Below, piece by piece: positions 15,661 to 25,116 of a stretch of 64,000 bases of DNA (position 1 is the first letter of the stretch; the number at the start of each line of letters is the position of its first letter). The notes under the pieces are model-generated. The model did not search any database. It was not told where the DNA came from and saw nothing but the letters and a program-made list of their open reading frames with translations. This DNA is from Candidatus Obscuribacterales bacterium (GTDB taxonomy: Bacteria; Cyanobacteriota; Vampirovibrionia; Obscuribacterales; Obscuribacteraceae), in assembly GCA_020634035.1 (NCBI GenBank), contig JACKCM010000003.1:1-64000 (forward strand). The letters are read 5' to 3'. The translations under genes were made by a program, and so were the position numbers.

Positions 15661-17823
15661 ATGGAAGAAACAGCGAATAAATACTTACCCTTATATCTGA
15701 AATACCGACCCCAATGCCTGGAAGAGCTGGTCGGACAGAAATCTGTGGTCAAAACACTCTCCAACGCCCTGGAGAACGACCGCATCGCCCACGCCTATCT
15801 TTTCACCGGACCCAGAGGTACAGGCAAGACCTCTTCGGCTCGGATTCTAGCCAAGTCAATAAACTGTGATCAGGGTCCGACTGTAAGCCCCTGCCTCAAA
15901 TGCGCATCCTGCGAATCAATAAAAAATAGCTCTTCGACGTCGGTTTTCGAAATCGACGCCGCTTCGAACAACAGTGTAGACGATGCTCGTTCGCTTATAG
16001 AACGTGCTCCCCTGGCTACCCAGGACGGCAAGCACAAACTATATATCATCGACGAGTGCCACATGCTGACCAAAGAAGCCTTCAACGCTCTGCTCAAGAC
16101 CATTGAAGAACCACCGCCGAATGTGGTCTTCATCCTGGCTACCACAGAAGAACACAAAGTTCCTCCTACCATTGTCAGCCGCTGTCAGCGCCTGATGTTC
16201 CGCCTGGTCAATCAGGTGCAGCTTGCCGAGCATCTCACTTCGGTGGCAGCAAAAGAAGGTATTGAGATAAGCGAAGAAGCCCTCGATCTTATGTCACGTC
16301 GGTCGGGCGGCGGTCTTAGAGACGCCCTCGGTCTGCTCGACCAGGCAAGCCTCCTTTCAAAACCCGGTGAACCTGTACAAGTCACAGACCTTCTGGTCTT
16401 GTTGGGCGCACTCGATGAAGATATTCTGCTCGAAATCAGTCAGGGTGTTCTGGACTGCAATGGAGAAGCAGTACTGCAAGCAGTGAACAAACTGCTTCTT
16501 CAAGGACGGGAACCTTCCCTGATAACGGTAGAGTTGGCCAAGCATTTTCTCGCTCTTACCAAGGCGTCCTACCTTAAAACAGGTGAGCCTATAAGCGAAG
16601 AGAATGTCCAGTTCGTAACCGGCTCGAGAGCCTATGTCGAAAAGGTAACAGCCCAGGCAAAACAATTCGAGAGAACAGAGTTGAGCCAGATAGTCGAGCT
16701 CATGGATCGCCTGGAGCAAAATATAAAACGCTCCAGCCAACCATCTCTGACTCTAGAGATGGGCCTGCTCACCGTCTGCCATCGCATCGATATCGCTGCC
16801 GTCAAGAACCTGACTGAAAAGGTGAAAAAGCTCGAGAAGATAATCGCAGACGGTGATTTCTCTGCTGCCGATATTCCCCAGGCGAGGCCCAGATCGGCGC
16901 CGGCTGCTGCTCCGACTCCGACTCCTGCTCCTGCTCCGACTCCGACTCCTGCTCCTGCTCCGACTCCGACTCCTGCTCCTGCTCCGACTCCGACTCCTGC
17001 TCCTGCTCCTGCTCCTGCTCCGACTCCGACTCCGGCTCAGGCTGCTGCTTCGACTCCCGCTCCGGAAGCCCCTCCAAGAGAGCCTGTGGCTGAAAGAGAG
17101 CCTGAAGCCAGAGAACTCGAAAGACCCGAGAGCCCTGAAATCAGGCAGCCACAGCCAACTAATGAGATCGAAGAAGATGATGAAGACAATTTACCGGTCT
17201 CCGGTGGCGGCTTCGTCAGCAACGAACTAGAAGCACTTTGGTCGGATCTTCTCGACGCCATCCATAAAATAAGTATTCCTGCCTATAGCCTTGTCCATAT
17301 GCACGCCAATCCTCTGAGCCTTGAAAATGGACAGCTCACCCTTGGTGTGAACAAAGAGTTTTTCCAGAAATCTATTGAAGGAAAAACAGGACACATAGAA
17401 AAAGCCTACCGAGCGGTGACCGGTCAGGATGTCACTGTAAAAGTGAAAGTTGTTCAGGAAGAGGAGCTGGTTCGAAAAAAGCCTGAAGGGAGACCGGCTT
17501 CTCCCGCAATAACCGACCAAGGAAAGCCGGAGCCGCAAGAGAGAGAAAAGGCTGATACGGCACTACCATCTCCTTCAGCATCTGCACCGGCAACAAGACC
17601 AGCTGAAATACCTCCTCACCGCACCCCTGAGAGGGCGGAGCCGGTTCATCAAATTCAAGAAACCAAAACAGAAAACGAAAACGGCAATGGTAACGGCAGG
17701 GCGCCGACCGAAGCCGGACCTGTAAAAACAACATCCTTGATAGAAGAACCAGAAGAGCAATCGACTCTTCTGAAAGAGGCTTACAGGCTCTTTGAAGGTC
17801 CCGGCTCCAGACAGATTGGCTAG
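15661..17823 (+). CDS. dnaX: DNA polymerase III subunit gamma/tau
   Basis: This is the clamp-loader ATPase. The 720-residue protein has YLKYRP at the N-terminus, Walker A GPRGTGKT (50-57), a zinc module C-x(8)-C-x2-C-x2-C near 75-92, the DEAH-like IIDECHM, and the SRC sensor motif (VSRCQRL). An AAA+ lid and collar extend to about residue 395. A Pro-Thr-Ala repeat linker follows (about 405-470), then an acidic stretch and a folded C-terminal domain at about 520-600 (ELEALWSDLLDAIHKIS), as in cyanobacterial and Gram-positive DnaX. The tail is disordered. A candidate -1 frameshift cassette at codons 605-607 could give a shorter form of 608 residues. Confidence 0.96.
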   Translation: MEETANKYLPLYLKYRPQCLEELVGQKSVVKTLSNALENDRIAHAYLFTGPRGTGKTSSARILAKSINCDQGPTVSPCLKCASCESIKNSSSTSVFEIDAASNNSVDDARSLIERAPLATQDGKHKLYIIDECHMLTKEAFNALLKTIEEPPPNVVFILATTEEHKVPPTIVSRCQRLMFRLVNQVQLAEHLTSVAAKEGIEISEEALDLMSRRSGGGLRDALGLLDQASLLSKPGEPVQVTDLLVLLGALDEDILLEISQGVLDCNGEAVLQAVNKLLLQGREPSLITVELAKHFLALTKASYLKTGEPISEENVQFVTGSRAYVEKVTAQAKQFERTELSQIVELMDRLEQNIKRSSQPSLTLEMGLLTVCHRIDIAAVKNLTEKVKKLEKIIADGDFSAADIPQARPRSAPAAAPTPTPAPAPTPTPAPAPTPTPAPAPTPTPAPAPAPAPTPTPAQAAASTPAPEAPPREPVAEREPEARELERPESPEIRQPQPTNEIEEDDEDNLPVSGGGFVSNELEALWSDLLDAIHKISIPAYSLVHMHANPLSLENGQLTLGVNKEFFQKSIEGKTGHIEKAYRAVTGQDVTVKVKVVQEEELVRKKPEGRPASPAITDQGKPEPQEREKADTALPSPSASAPATRPAEIPPHRTPERAEPVHQIQETKTENENGNGNGRAPTEAGPVKTTSLIEEPEEQSTLLKEAYRLFEGPGSRQIG
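16909..17004 (+). repeat. Four tandem 24-bp units encoding APTPTPAP in dnaX
   Basis: Four perfect 24-bp copies, each coding Ala-Pro-Thr-Pro-Thr-Pro-Ala-Pro, followed by a 12-bp partial unit and a further degenerate copy to about 17034. Gains or losses of units would keep frame and only change linker length. Confidence 0.95.
17456..17505 (+). promoter_or_regulatory. Candidate programmed -1 frameshift signal in dnaX
   Basis: The parts are a purine-rich AGGAAGAGGAG (17456-17466), 8 nt of spacing, the slippery heptamer A AAA AAG in the correct phase (17475-17481), and a 6-bp hairpin GGGAGA/TCTCCC (17488-17493 with 17500-17505). After a -1 slip the next codons are GCC then TGA. The E. coli dnaX site uses the same heptamer, an upstream Shine-Dalgarno, a downstream stem and a stop after one codon. 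Confidence 0.55.
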
Positions 17824-17858
17824 CAGAGAATAAAGATCACGCCACTATTATTGGTGCC

Positions 17859-18200
17859 TTAAAACGTGGCTATGATCTCAAAATCATCACGGTCACCGTG
17901 AAGGTTCTCAAATTCCAGGTCATCTTCATCCAGCCAGTACACCATCACCTCTTCCACCTCGGCACCTGAAGGTCCAAGTTTGCACCAGGCGATCAACAGC
18001 TCAAGTCTCGGCTCAGCCCCCCGAACATAGGCCTCCACCCGACCGTCTCGACGATTCCTGACCCAGCCTGTCAAGCCGAGCCTTTTTGCCTCATCCCTGG
18101 TGCTTACTCTGTAAAAGACCCCCTGCACCCGGCCAGAGATCTCCAGCCGAATTTTTTTATCGGCTTTATCAGTATTCTCGGTTTTGCCGGGCTCATTCAT
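17859..18200 (-). CDS. acyP: Acylphosphatase
   Basis: The enzyme hydrolyses acyl phosphates such as acetyl phosphate and carbamoyl phosphate in the cytosol. The conserved core GRVQGVFYRVSTRDEAKRLGLTGWVRN is present, with catalytic Arg31 and Asn49 (numbered from the ATG at 18200), followed by DGRVEAYVRG. The product is 113 residues, with about 15 extra charged N-terminal residues compared with typical 90-residue family members. A GTG two codons earlier is an alternative start. It converges on dnaX with 35 bp between stop codons and diverges from the J-domain gene at 18423. Confidence 0.93.
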   Translation of the reverse strand: MNEPGKTENTDKADKKIRLEISGRVQGVFYRVSTRDEAKRLGLTGWVRNRRDGRVEAYVRGAEPRLELLIAWCKLGPSGAEVEEVMVYWLDEDDLEFENLHGDRDDFEIIATF

Positions 18201-18422
18201 AACCACTTCAGAACTTCAGATTTTTGATGATAGATATGAAACTTATAGAGAAAATCTAACAACTTTTGCCTTAGATGGGGAAAGAAATAGAATAAGAGAT
18301 CGGCGATAGGGTGAAACCCGGCTCCGCTTACACTCTATGAGCCTGAACGGCAACAGCCTCCAGTTGCTAACAGAGCTCGGACCACCAAGTTATCAGCCAC
18401 CCAGAAGAAACCGAAGCAGAAC

Positions 18423-20777
18423 ATGTCGAAAGACGAAATTACCAAAACCAAGATCGAGACCGCCCGACTCAAAGAAGCGATCGAGTCAGTCAAGAGCAAG
18501 GGCTGGGATATCAATCCATACACGCTGGCCGAAGAGATGGAAATAGAGAAAGAGGATCTCTACCGGGACCAGGATGTAATCTCTCTGATTCTCGAAGCCC
18601 GTGGTCATGACTGCACATTCAAGGACCCGGGAGAAGAAGAGAATAGAAAAATCCTCGATCTTGAAAAAACCCTGGAAGAGCTGGAAAAAGAGAACAATAA
18701 CCTGGCTCAGAAAATCGCCGAGATGGAAGAGACGGCAAGTATGCCTGCTCCGGAAGACATCAACAGCCAGGTAATGGAGCTTTTGCAGTCCGAATCTCAA
18801 GATGAGATCAAGCAACTGGAAGAAGAGCTGCAACAAGCTTATGCCCAGAGCGAAAGCCGCCTGGAAGAGATTACAGACCTGACCCGAACTCTGAGCGGAC
18901 TGGAGAAGGTCAACGAAGCTCTGAATCAACGCCTTAGAGAGCTGGAAGACAAGAACAAAGAGCTGAGTGAAAACCAGGGCGATCAATCACAAGAAGAGCT
19001 GCAGGAGGCGCAAAGGTCCCTGGCCGGTCTCGAGCAAGTAAACGAAGCTCTCAACCAGAGACTGCGGGAGATTGAAGCAGAGCTCCAAGAGCACAAAACC
19101 GCCTCGGGCGGCGAATCGGATGAGGAAAAGGATGAGAAGCTGAAAGAGCTTACGATCACAGTTTCCGGTCTGGAGCGGGTAAATGAAGCGATTAACCTGC
19201 GTATGCGTGAGCTTGAAGACGAGAACAAAAGACTCAAAGAGTCGGACGGAGAAGGCGCAGGCGCTGCCGGAGCCACCGGAGCTACCAACAACGCAGAGAT
19301 AGAAAAACGCATAGCCAGACTCGAAAAGGACAACGATCAGCTCACCGATGCCATGAAAACAGAACGCGAGAAGCAGACCATTCTCGCTATGAACAACAGA
19401 GAGCTGGAAGCAAGACTGGAAGAACTTCAACAAGAAGCCGACAATCTGGCACTGCAATTGCAGAACGCCTGGCATGTAGGCTACGAAAAAGGCTTAGCCC
19501 AAGCAGGCGGTCAGGGCGCTGCTCCAGAGCCGGTAATGCAACAAGCGCCGGAAGCTGAAATAGAAGAGGAAGTCGAAGCAGAGCTTCCATATACTGAAGA
19601 GATCATCGAAGAAGAAGACGAAGAGCTGGCTCAATCGGTAGAAGATGAACGCTTCGACGATCAGCAAGAGGTGGAGCATCAAGAAGAGCAGCCGGCTGAG
19701 GTAGAGCTTGATTCAGATTCCGATGAAGAGACCCTAGCCACCCACGAATTAAAAGCGGATGAAAAGGCAGTGATTAACTTCACCCAGGACGGGCCCTATG
19801 TTTCGAGCGATTTCAACCCACTCAACGACCTGAGCTGGCGAGATCTGCAAACCGTCTACAGCATGGGTGTTCTCTCCCCCAAAGACCTGGACCCGACACG
19901 GGCCCCAGCGAACGAAATCGAAAGCCAGGTGGTACAGCAATTCGGTTATCCCCAAAAGAAACCGACCGATACTTCCACCAATCTGGACGCGCTTCAGCCG
20001 GGTGCGCCTCCTCAAGCATCGCTCGATGGTTTGGATACCTCCGAAACCCATTTTGTCTCCTTCCATGGCGGCGAGGACGCGCCTGACGCCATCCGGGAAG
20101 ATCAGATGCTGACCAGAGAAGAAGAGGTCGTCATTCCTGATTTCGACCAGATGGATATCTTTGAGGACATAGAAGAGCTAGAAGAACTTGGCAAGATAGA
20201 GGTCCCAGATGATATGCTTGCAGATGTCCCGGTGGATCAAGTCGTAAAAGAGGAGAATGTCACCGGTGAAGACTTGCAGAACTTGATTAAAGAAAGGATC
20301 AAGAAAGCTCAGGAGCAGCATCACGTGGAGCAAACTGTCAGAACCATGCCCAACCCGGGACAGGATGCCGGAGCCGACAAGGGCGGTTATTCCGGTCTGA
20401 ATAAATTTGTCGGTCAAAACGTCAAGCCGACCGAAGGCGGACCAGCAGCAGCCCCACCACCGGTTGCGGGCTTACAGAATCCAGCCTTGAAAGCGGCTCC
20501 TCGGGAAATAGTCAAAGCCTGCCGCATCCTCGGCATCACCCCCGAAGATCTCACCAAAGAGAAAGTGAACAAAGCCTGGAAAGATCAAATAGCTTCCCCC
20601 GGCGTCCATCCCGACCTTGGTGGAGACACCGAAGCGGCGATAATTCTAAACGCTGCCAAGGACGAACTTTTGCAGTTCATCGAATCGAGTGCGCCTAAAC
20701 TGGGCAAAAAATTCGGCGGCGGCTCCGGCGGAGCTAAAGATATGTCTAGTCGTTTCACCGGGAAGAAGAAGCAGTAA
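18423..20777 (+). CDS. Long coiled-coil protein with C-terminal J-like domain
   Basis: The 784-residue protein begins with a compact helical domain (about 1-65, SKGWDINPYTLAEEMEIEKEDLYRDQDVISLILEARG) that looks like a DNA- or protein-binding helix-turn-helix. Residues 75-365 are predicted coiled coil with three related units containing SGLEKVNEALNQRLRELED or a close variant. An acidic region follows, then a conserved-looking block NDLSWRDLQTVYSMGVLSPKDLDP. The last 75 residues resemble a J domain: CRILGITPEDLTKEKVNKAWKDQI, then His-Pro-Asp at 729-731 and a final helix. J domains stimulate Hsp70 ATPase activity. I infer a scaffold that recruits DnaK; no known family name comes to mind. Confidence 0.85.
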   Translation: MSKDEITKTKIETARLKEAIESVKSKGWDINPYTLAEEMEIEKEDLYRDQDVISLILEARGHDCTFKDPGEEENRKILDLEKTLEELEKENNNLAQKIAEMEETASMPAPEDINSQVMELLQSESQDEIKQLEEELQQAYAQSESRLEEITDLTRTLSGLEKVNEALNQRLRELEDKNKELSENQGDQSQEELQEAQRSLAGLEQVNEALNQRLREIEAELQEHKTASGGESDEEKDEKLKELTITVSGLERVNEAINLRMRELEDENKRLKESDGEGAGAAGATGATNNAEIEKRIARLEKDNDQLTDAMKTEREKQTILAMNNRELEARLEELQQEADNLALQLQNAWHVGYEKGLAQAGGQGAAPEPVMQQAPEAEIEEEVEAELPYTEEIIEEEDEELAQSVEDERFDDQQEVEHQEEQPAEVELDSDSDEETLATHELKADEKAVINFTQDGPYVSSDFNPLNDLSWRDLQTVYSMGVLSPKDLDPTRAPANEIESQVVQQFGYPQKKPTDTSTNLDALQPGAPPQASLDGLDTSETHFVSFHGGEDAPDAIREDQMLTREEEVVIPDFDQMDIFEDIEELEELGKIEVPDDMLADVPVDQVVKEENVTGEDLQNLIKERIKKAQEQHHVEQTVRTMPNPGQDAGADKGGYSGLNKFVGQNVKPTEGGPAAAPPPVAGLQNPALKAAPREIVKACRILGITPEDLTKEKVNKAWKDQIASPGVHPDLGGDTEAAIILNAAKDELLQFIESSAPKLGKKFGGGSGGAKDMSSRFTGKKKQ

Positions 20778-20817
20778 GTAAATCTTGATATATTTATCCG
20801 GTCAAAGAGGATAAATA

Positions 20818-22236
20818 ATGGTCAAGAGAGTCGTAGCGATAGTCGGGCGTCCGAACGTCGGAAAGTCCACCTTCTTCAATAGATGCGTGGGCAGCCGCTA
20901 CTCGATCGTGGACGACACTCCCGGAGTAACCAGGGATAGAATCTATCGCGAAGCGGACTGGTCCGGCTATGAGTTCATCATGATCGACACCGGCGGCATC
21001 ATCACCGAAAGCCAGGAACCTATGGCTGTCCAGGTGGTGGATCAAGTTCAGCTCGCCGTGGATGAAGCAGATGTAATTGTTTTTATGGTCGACGGCAAAG
21101 AAGGCCCCACCGGTCAGGATGAAGATGTGGCTAATATGCTGCGCCGCTCTAAGAAGCCGGTGATATTAGCAGTAAATAAGGTCGATTCCAAAAAAGACGA
21201 ACTGAGCGTTCCAGAATTTTACTCTCTGGGTCTGGGCGACCCCCAGAGCCTCTCTGCTATGCGCGGCTCGGGCGGAGTCGGCGACCTGCTCGATCTCATA
21301 ATCAGCTACTTTCCCGAATATGACGGGATCGCCAAGAAAAAGAAGAAGAAGAAAAAGTTCGAAGATTTTGCAGCCGAAGACGAAGATGATGAAGCAGATT
21401 CAAATGGTAGAGAAGGCCCCCTTTCCATCGCCATAGTCGGCAAGCCCAATGTCGGCAAATCATCAATATTGAATGTGCTCTGCGGAGTAGATCGAACCAT
21501 TGTGGCACCGGAAGCAGGCACCACCCGCGACGCCATCGACACTCGTATAAATTATCAGGGCGAAGAGCTGATTCTAATAGACACCGCCGGTATAAGACGA
21601 AAGTCGAAAGTGCGCTACGGTGTCGAGGCTTTTTCTGTAGCCCGTTCCTTAAGGGCGATCTCGCGAGCGGATGTGGTGGTGCATGTCATAGATGTAGCCG
21701 AAGAGATAAGCGAACAAGATCAACGTATTGCCGGAAAAATAGAAGAAGCCGGACGAGCCGTGGTCCTGGTCATGAACAAATGGGACCTCAAAGAGGACAA
21801 ATCCTCGGGCTCGATGAACAAAATCATCGAAGAGGTCAAATCGGAGCTTCGTCATGTCGGCTACGCCGAAGTACTTTTCACCAGCGCCATCAATAAGGTG
21901 CGGGTCAGAAAGATTCTCGATGCGGCCAAAAGCGCCCATGAACAGACAATGCGTCGGGTTTCCACCAGCCTGGTCAACCAGATAGTGAACGAAAGTGTCG
22001 CTCTGGTGCCACCACCCTCGGGGAAAAGAGGCAAACGTCTGAAGATCTACTACGCTACCCAGGTCTCGGTGGCACCGCCCACCTTTGTGCTTTTCGTCAA
22101 CGACGAGCATTTATTGCCCAAGAACTATAAGTCGTATCTAGAGCGAAAACTGAGAGCCTCCTTCGGCTTCGAAGGCACTCCGATTCGAATAACCGCTCGC
22201 TCGAAAAGTAAAACAGCGAAGAGTTTTCAGTCCTGA
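20818..22236 (+). CDS. der: Ribosome-assembly GTPase Der (EngA)
   Basis: Der has two consecutive GTPase domains and acts in maturation of the 50S subunit. Domain 1 has GRPNVGKSTFFN, DTPG, DTGG and NKVD; domain 2 has GKPNVGKSS, DTAG and NKWD. The KH-like C-terminal domain (LKIYYATQVSVAPPTFVLFVND) follows. The protein is 472 residues. The linker between the GTPase domains is unusual: a run of eight lysines, KKKKKKKK near residue 172, and then a strongly acidic stretch. An AGAGG ribosome site lies 7 nt before the ATG. The gene is 40 bp downstream of the J-domain gene and probably in the same operon with plsY. Confidence 0.97.
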   Translation: MVKRVVAIVGRPNVGKSTFFNRCVGSRYSIVDDTPGVTRDRIYREADWSGYEFIMIDTGGIITESQEPMAVQVVDQVQLAVDEADVIVFMVDGKEGPTGQDEDVANMLRRSKKPVILAVNKVDSKKDELSVPEFYSLGLGDPQSLSAMRGSGGVGDLLDLIISYFPEYDGIAKKKKKKKKFEDFAAEDEDDEADSNGREGPLSIAIVGKPNVGKSSILNVLCGVDRTIVAPEAGTTRDAIDTRINYQGEELILIDTAGIRRKSKVRYGVEAFSVARSLRAISRADVVVHVIDVAEEISEQDQRIAGKIEEAGRAVVLVMNKWDLKEDKSSGSMNKIIEEVKSELRHVGYAEVLFTSAINKVRVRKILDAAKSAHEQTMRRVSTSLVNQIVNESVALVPPPSGKRGKRLKIYYATQVSVAPPTFVLFVNDEHLLPKNYKSYLERKLRASFGFEGTPIRITARSKSKTAKSFQS

Positions 22237-22256
22237 ATAAGAGGTCTTGCTACTAA

Positions 22257-22913
22257 GTGGAATATCTAACCCTTCTCCTGGTGATTCTGGCAAGCTACGT
22301 ACTCGGCTCGATCCCGACCGGTTACTGGATCGGTAAAATCGCGAAGGGTGTGGATGTGCGAGAAATGGGAAGCGGCTCCACTGGGGCCACCAACGTGCTG
22401 CGCTGTGTGGGGAAGAAAGAAGCCTTAATAGTCCTCGTCGTCGATATCGCCAAAGGCTACTTGCCTGTAGCTATCGCCCTCCATCTTCAGGCCACTCAAC
22501 CTCAGCTCATGCCCGCTAATCTGTTCCCGAACCTGGCCGGAGTACTGGCGGCGGTCAGTTCTATCTTTGGTCACAGCCGCTCGATATTCCTGCAATTCAC
22601 CGGCGGCAAGAGCGCCGCCACCGGTCTCGGCACTCTTTTCGCCCTGCATCCCCTCGGTGCCCTGGGCACCTTATTAGTATGGCTGGCCGTGCTCTTTTCA
22701 AGCAAAATCGTATCTCTGGCTTCAATATCGGCGGCCGTTGCCTGCCCCACAATAATGTTTATATTGAATGCACCACCGGCGATACTGGCTTACGCCGGCA
22801 TCGCTTTCTTATATGTCACCCTGCGTCACCGCTCCAACATAAAACGCTTATTAGACGGCACCGAAACTAAATATACGGACAAACCGAAAGAATTGAGCGA
22901 ATCGAGCAATTAG
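22257..22913 (+). CDS. plsY: Acyl-phosphate glycerol-3-phosphate acyltransferase PlsY
   Basis: The membrane enzyme transfers an acyl group from acyl phosphate to glycerol 3-phosphate, the first step of phospholipid synthesis. The 218-residue protein starts at a GTG 20 bp after der, with AAGAGG upstream. Family motifs are GSIPTGYWIG, GSGSTGATNVLR, the second loop GHSRSIFLQFTGGKSAATGLG, and the third-loop HRSNIKRLLDGTE. About six or seven hydrophobic segments are visible. gpsA, which makes its acceptor substrate, lies elsewhere in the window (61561). Confidence 0.96.
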   Translation: MEYLTLLLVILASYVLGSIPTGYWIGKIAKGVDVREMGSGSTGATNVLRCVGKKEALIVLVVDIAKGYLPVAIALHLQATQPQLMPANLFPNLAGVLAAVSSIFGHSRSIFLQFTGGKSAATGLGTLFALHPLGALGTLLVWLAVLFSSKIVSLASISAAVACPTIMFILNAPPAILAYAGIAFLYVTLRHRSNIKRLLDGTETKYTDKPKELSESSN

Positions 22914-22969
22914 CGAGCAAGAGTGCATACAATGGAAATTCGAATCGAAACTAGAAAGGTAATACCGGA

Positions 22970-24112
<1,143 letters not shown>

Positions 24113-24142
24113 TAAACAACAGTTAATAGGAGCAAGAGTACA

Positions 24143-24859
24143 TTGGCTAGAATTCTAGTAATAGACGATGACCAGGCGATTGCCGAATTGGTCAAGGTTA
24201 ATCTCGAGCTCCTCAGCCACAAGGTGGAAACCGCCTCGGACGGCATCAAAGGACTGGCCCTTGCCCAGCAGAACCATCCAGACCTCATTGTCCTAGATGT
24301 GATGATGCCCGACTTAGATGGTTTCACCGTCTGCCAGCGCCTCAGACAGAATCCCACCACCCATCCGATTCCTATTCTGATGCTCACCGCCCTGGGCATG
24401 ACCAAGGACAAAGTCACCGGCTTCGACTCCGGCGCCGACGATTATCTGGTCAAGCCTTTTGAAATTCCTGAGCTGCAGGTGCGTGTCCGAGCCCTCTTGC
24501 GCAGAGCCGGCTCGGTGCCCCATTCGGCAACCCTGCCAGAGATTCTCACCGCCGGTGAGATCACTTTAATCCCAGAGAATCTTCAAGCCAAGGTCAAAGA
24601 CCGGGTGGTCAAACTGACACCTACCGAATTCGAAATCCTGCACTGCTTGATGCAGCACCACGGCCAGACGGTCTCTACCGGTAAGCTTCTGGAAGAGGTC
24701 TGGGGCTATTCGCCGGATGATGATGTCGACACCATAAGGGTTCACATTCGCCATCTGAGAACCAGATTGGAGACCGCCGATCGCAAATATATCAAGACCG
24801 TATACGGCGGCGGATATCAGTTAATCCCCGGTGGATTCAACAAAGGCAGCAAAGCCTGA
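24143..24859 (+). CDS. OmpR-family response regulator (RpaB-like)
   Basis: The 238-residue protein starts at TTG 24143, with AGGAG 10 nt upstream and the typical beginning MARILVIDDD. The receiver domain has the acidic pair, phospho-acceptor Asp52 in LIVLDVMMPDLDG, the Thr of LTALG and the Lys of LVKPFE. The C-terminal winged helix shows LTPTEFEILHCLMQHHGQTVS and DTIRVHIRHLRTRLE, then YIKTVYGGGYQL, as in OmpR/PhoB and the cyanobacterial RpaB group. No kinase is adjacent, so it is an orphan here. Its position just after an HtrA protease suggests an envelope or general stress regulon, but this is inference. Confidence 0.94.
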   Translation: MARILVIDDDQAIAELVKVNLELLSHKVETASDGIKGLALAQQNHPDLIVLDVMMPDLDGFTVCQRLRQNPTTHPIPILMLTALGMTKDKVTGFDSGADDYLVKPFEIPELQVRVRALLRRAGSVPHSATLPEILTAGEITLIPENLQAKVKDRVVKLTPTEFEILHCLMQHHGQTVSTGKLLEEVWGYSPDDDVDTIRVHIRHLRTRLETADRKYIKTVYGGGYQLIPGGFNKGSKA

Positions 24860-24938
24860 GCATAAGTTCATCAAATTGACAATCGCTCTCCTTACAACCT
24901 TTATATTAAAGAGAACTTGCCAAGCGCCCCTGATGCTG

Positions 24939-24972
24939 ACCGGCGCGGGTTTTCACCCTGGCTGCCGCCGGT
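24939..24972. other. GC-rich hairpin between the regulator and the MBOAT gene
   Basis: ACCGGCG (24939-24945) pairs with CGCCGGT (24966-24972), with a possible inner GGG/CCC pairing around TTTTCA. No T-run follows. It could be a terminator for the upstream gene or a leader structure for the acyltransferase operon. Confidence 0.4.
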
Positions 24973-25116
24973 TCCTATAAACGTTTTAGGTTAACAGAGT
25001 AGCCTCGACCTAGACATCCTTGAAATCTACAATTTATCATGTGTTGCGCCAGCCATTGAAAACTTATTTCAAGGGCGAAAATTCGGGGCTTCGCGTCCGA
25101 TGACAGGAGATTCAAA

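Noticed and set aside
18207..18422. Riboswitch before the J-domain gene
   Set aside because: A small GGGT-GAAA-ACCC hairpin is present, but no conserved riboswitch core could be recognised.
24876..24907. TTGACA and TATATT as a promoter for the MBOAT operon
   Set aside because: The spacer is 20 bp and the start codon is over 200 bp away; not convincing enough to annotate.
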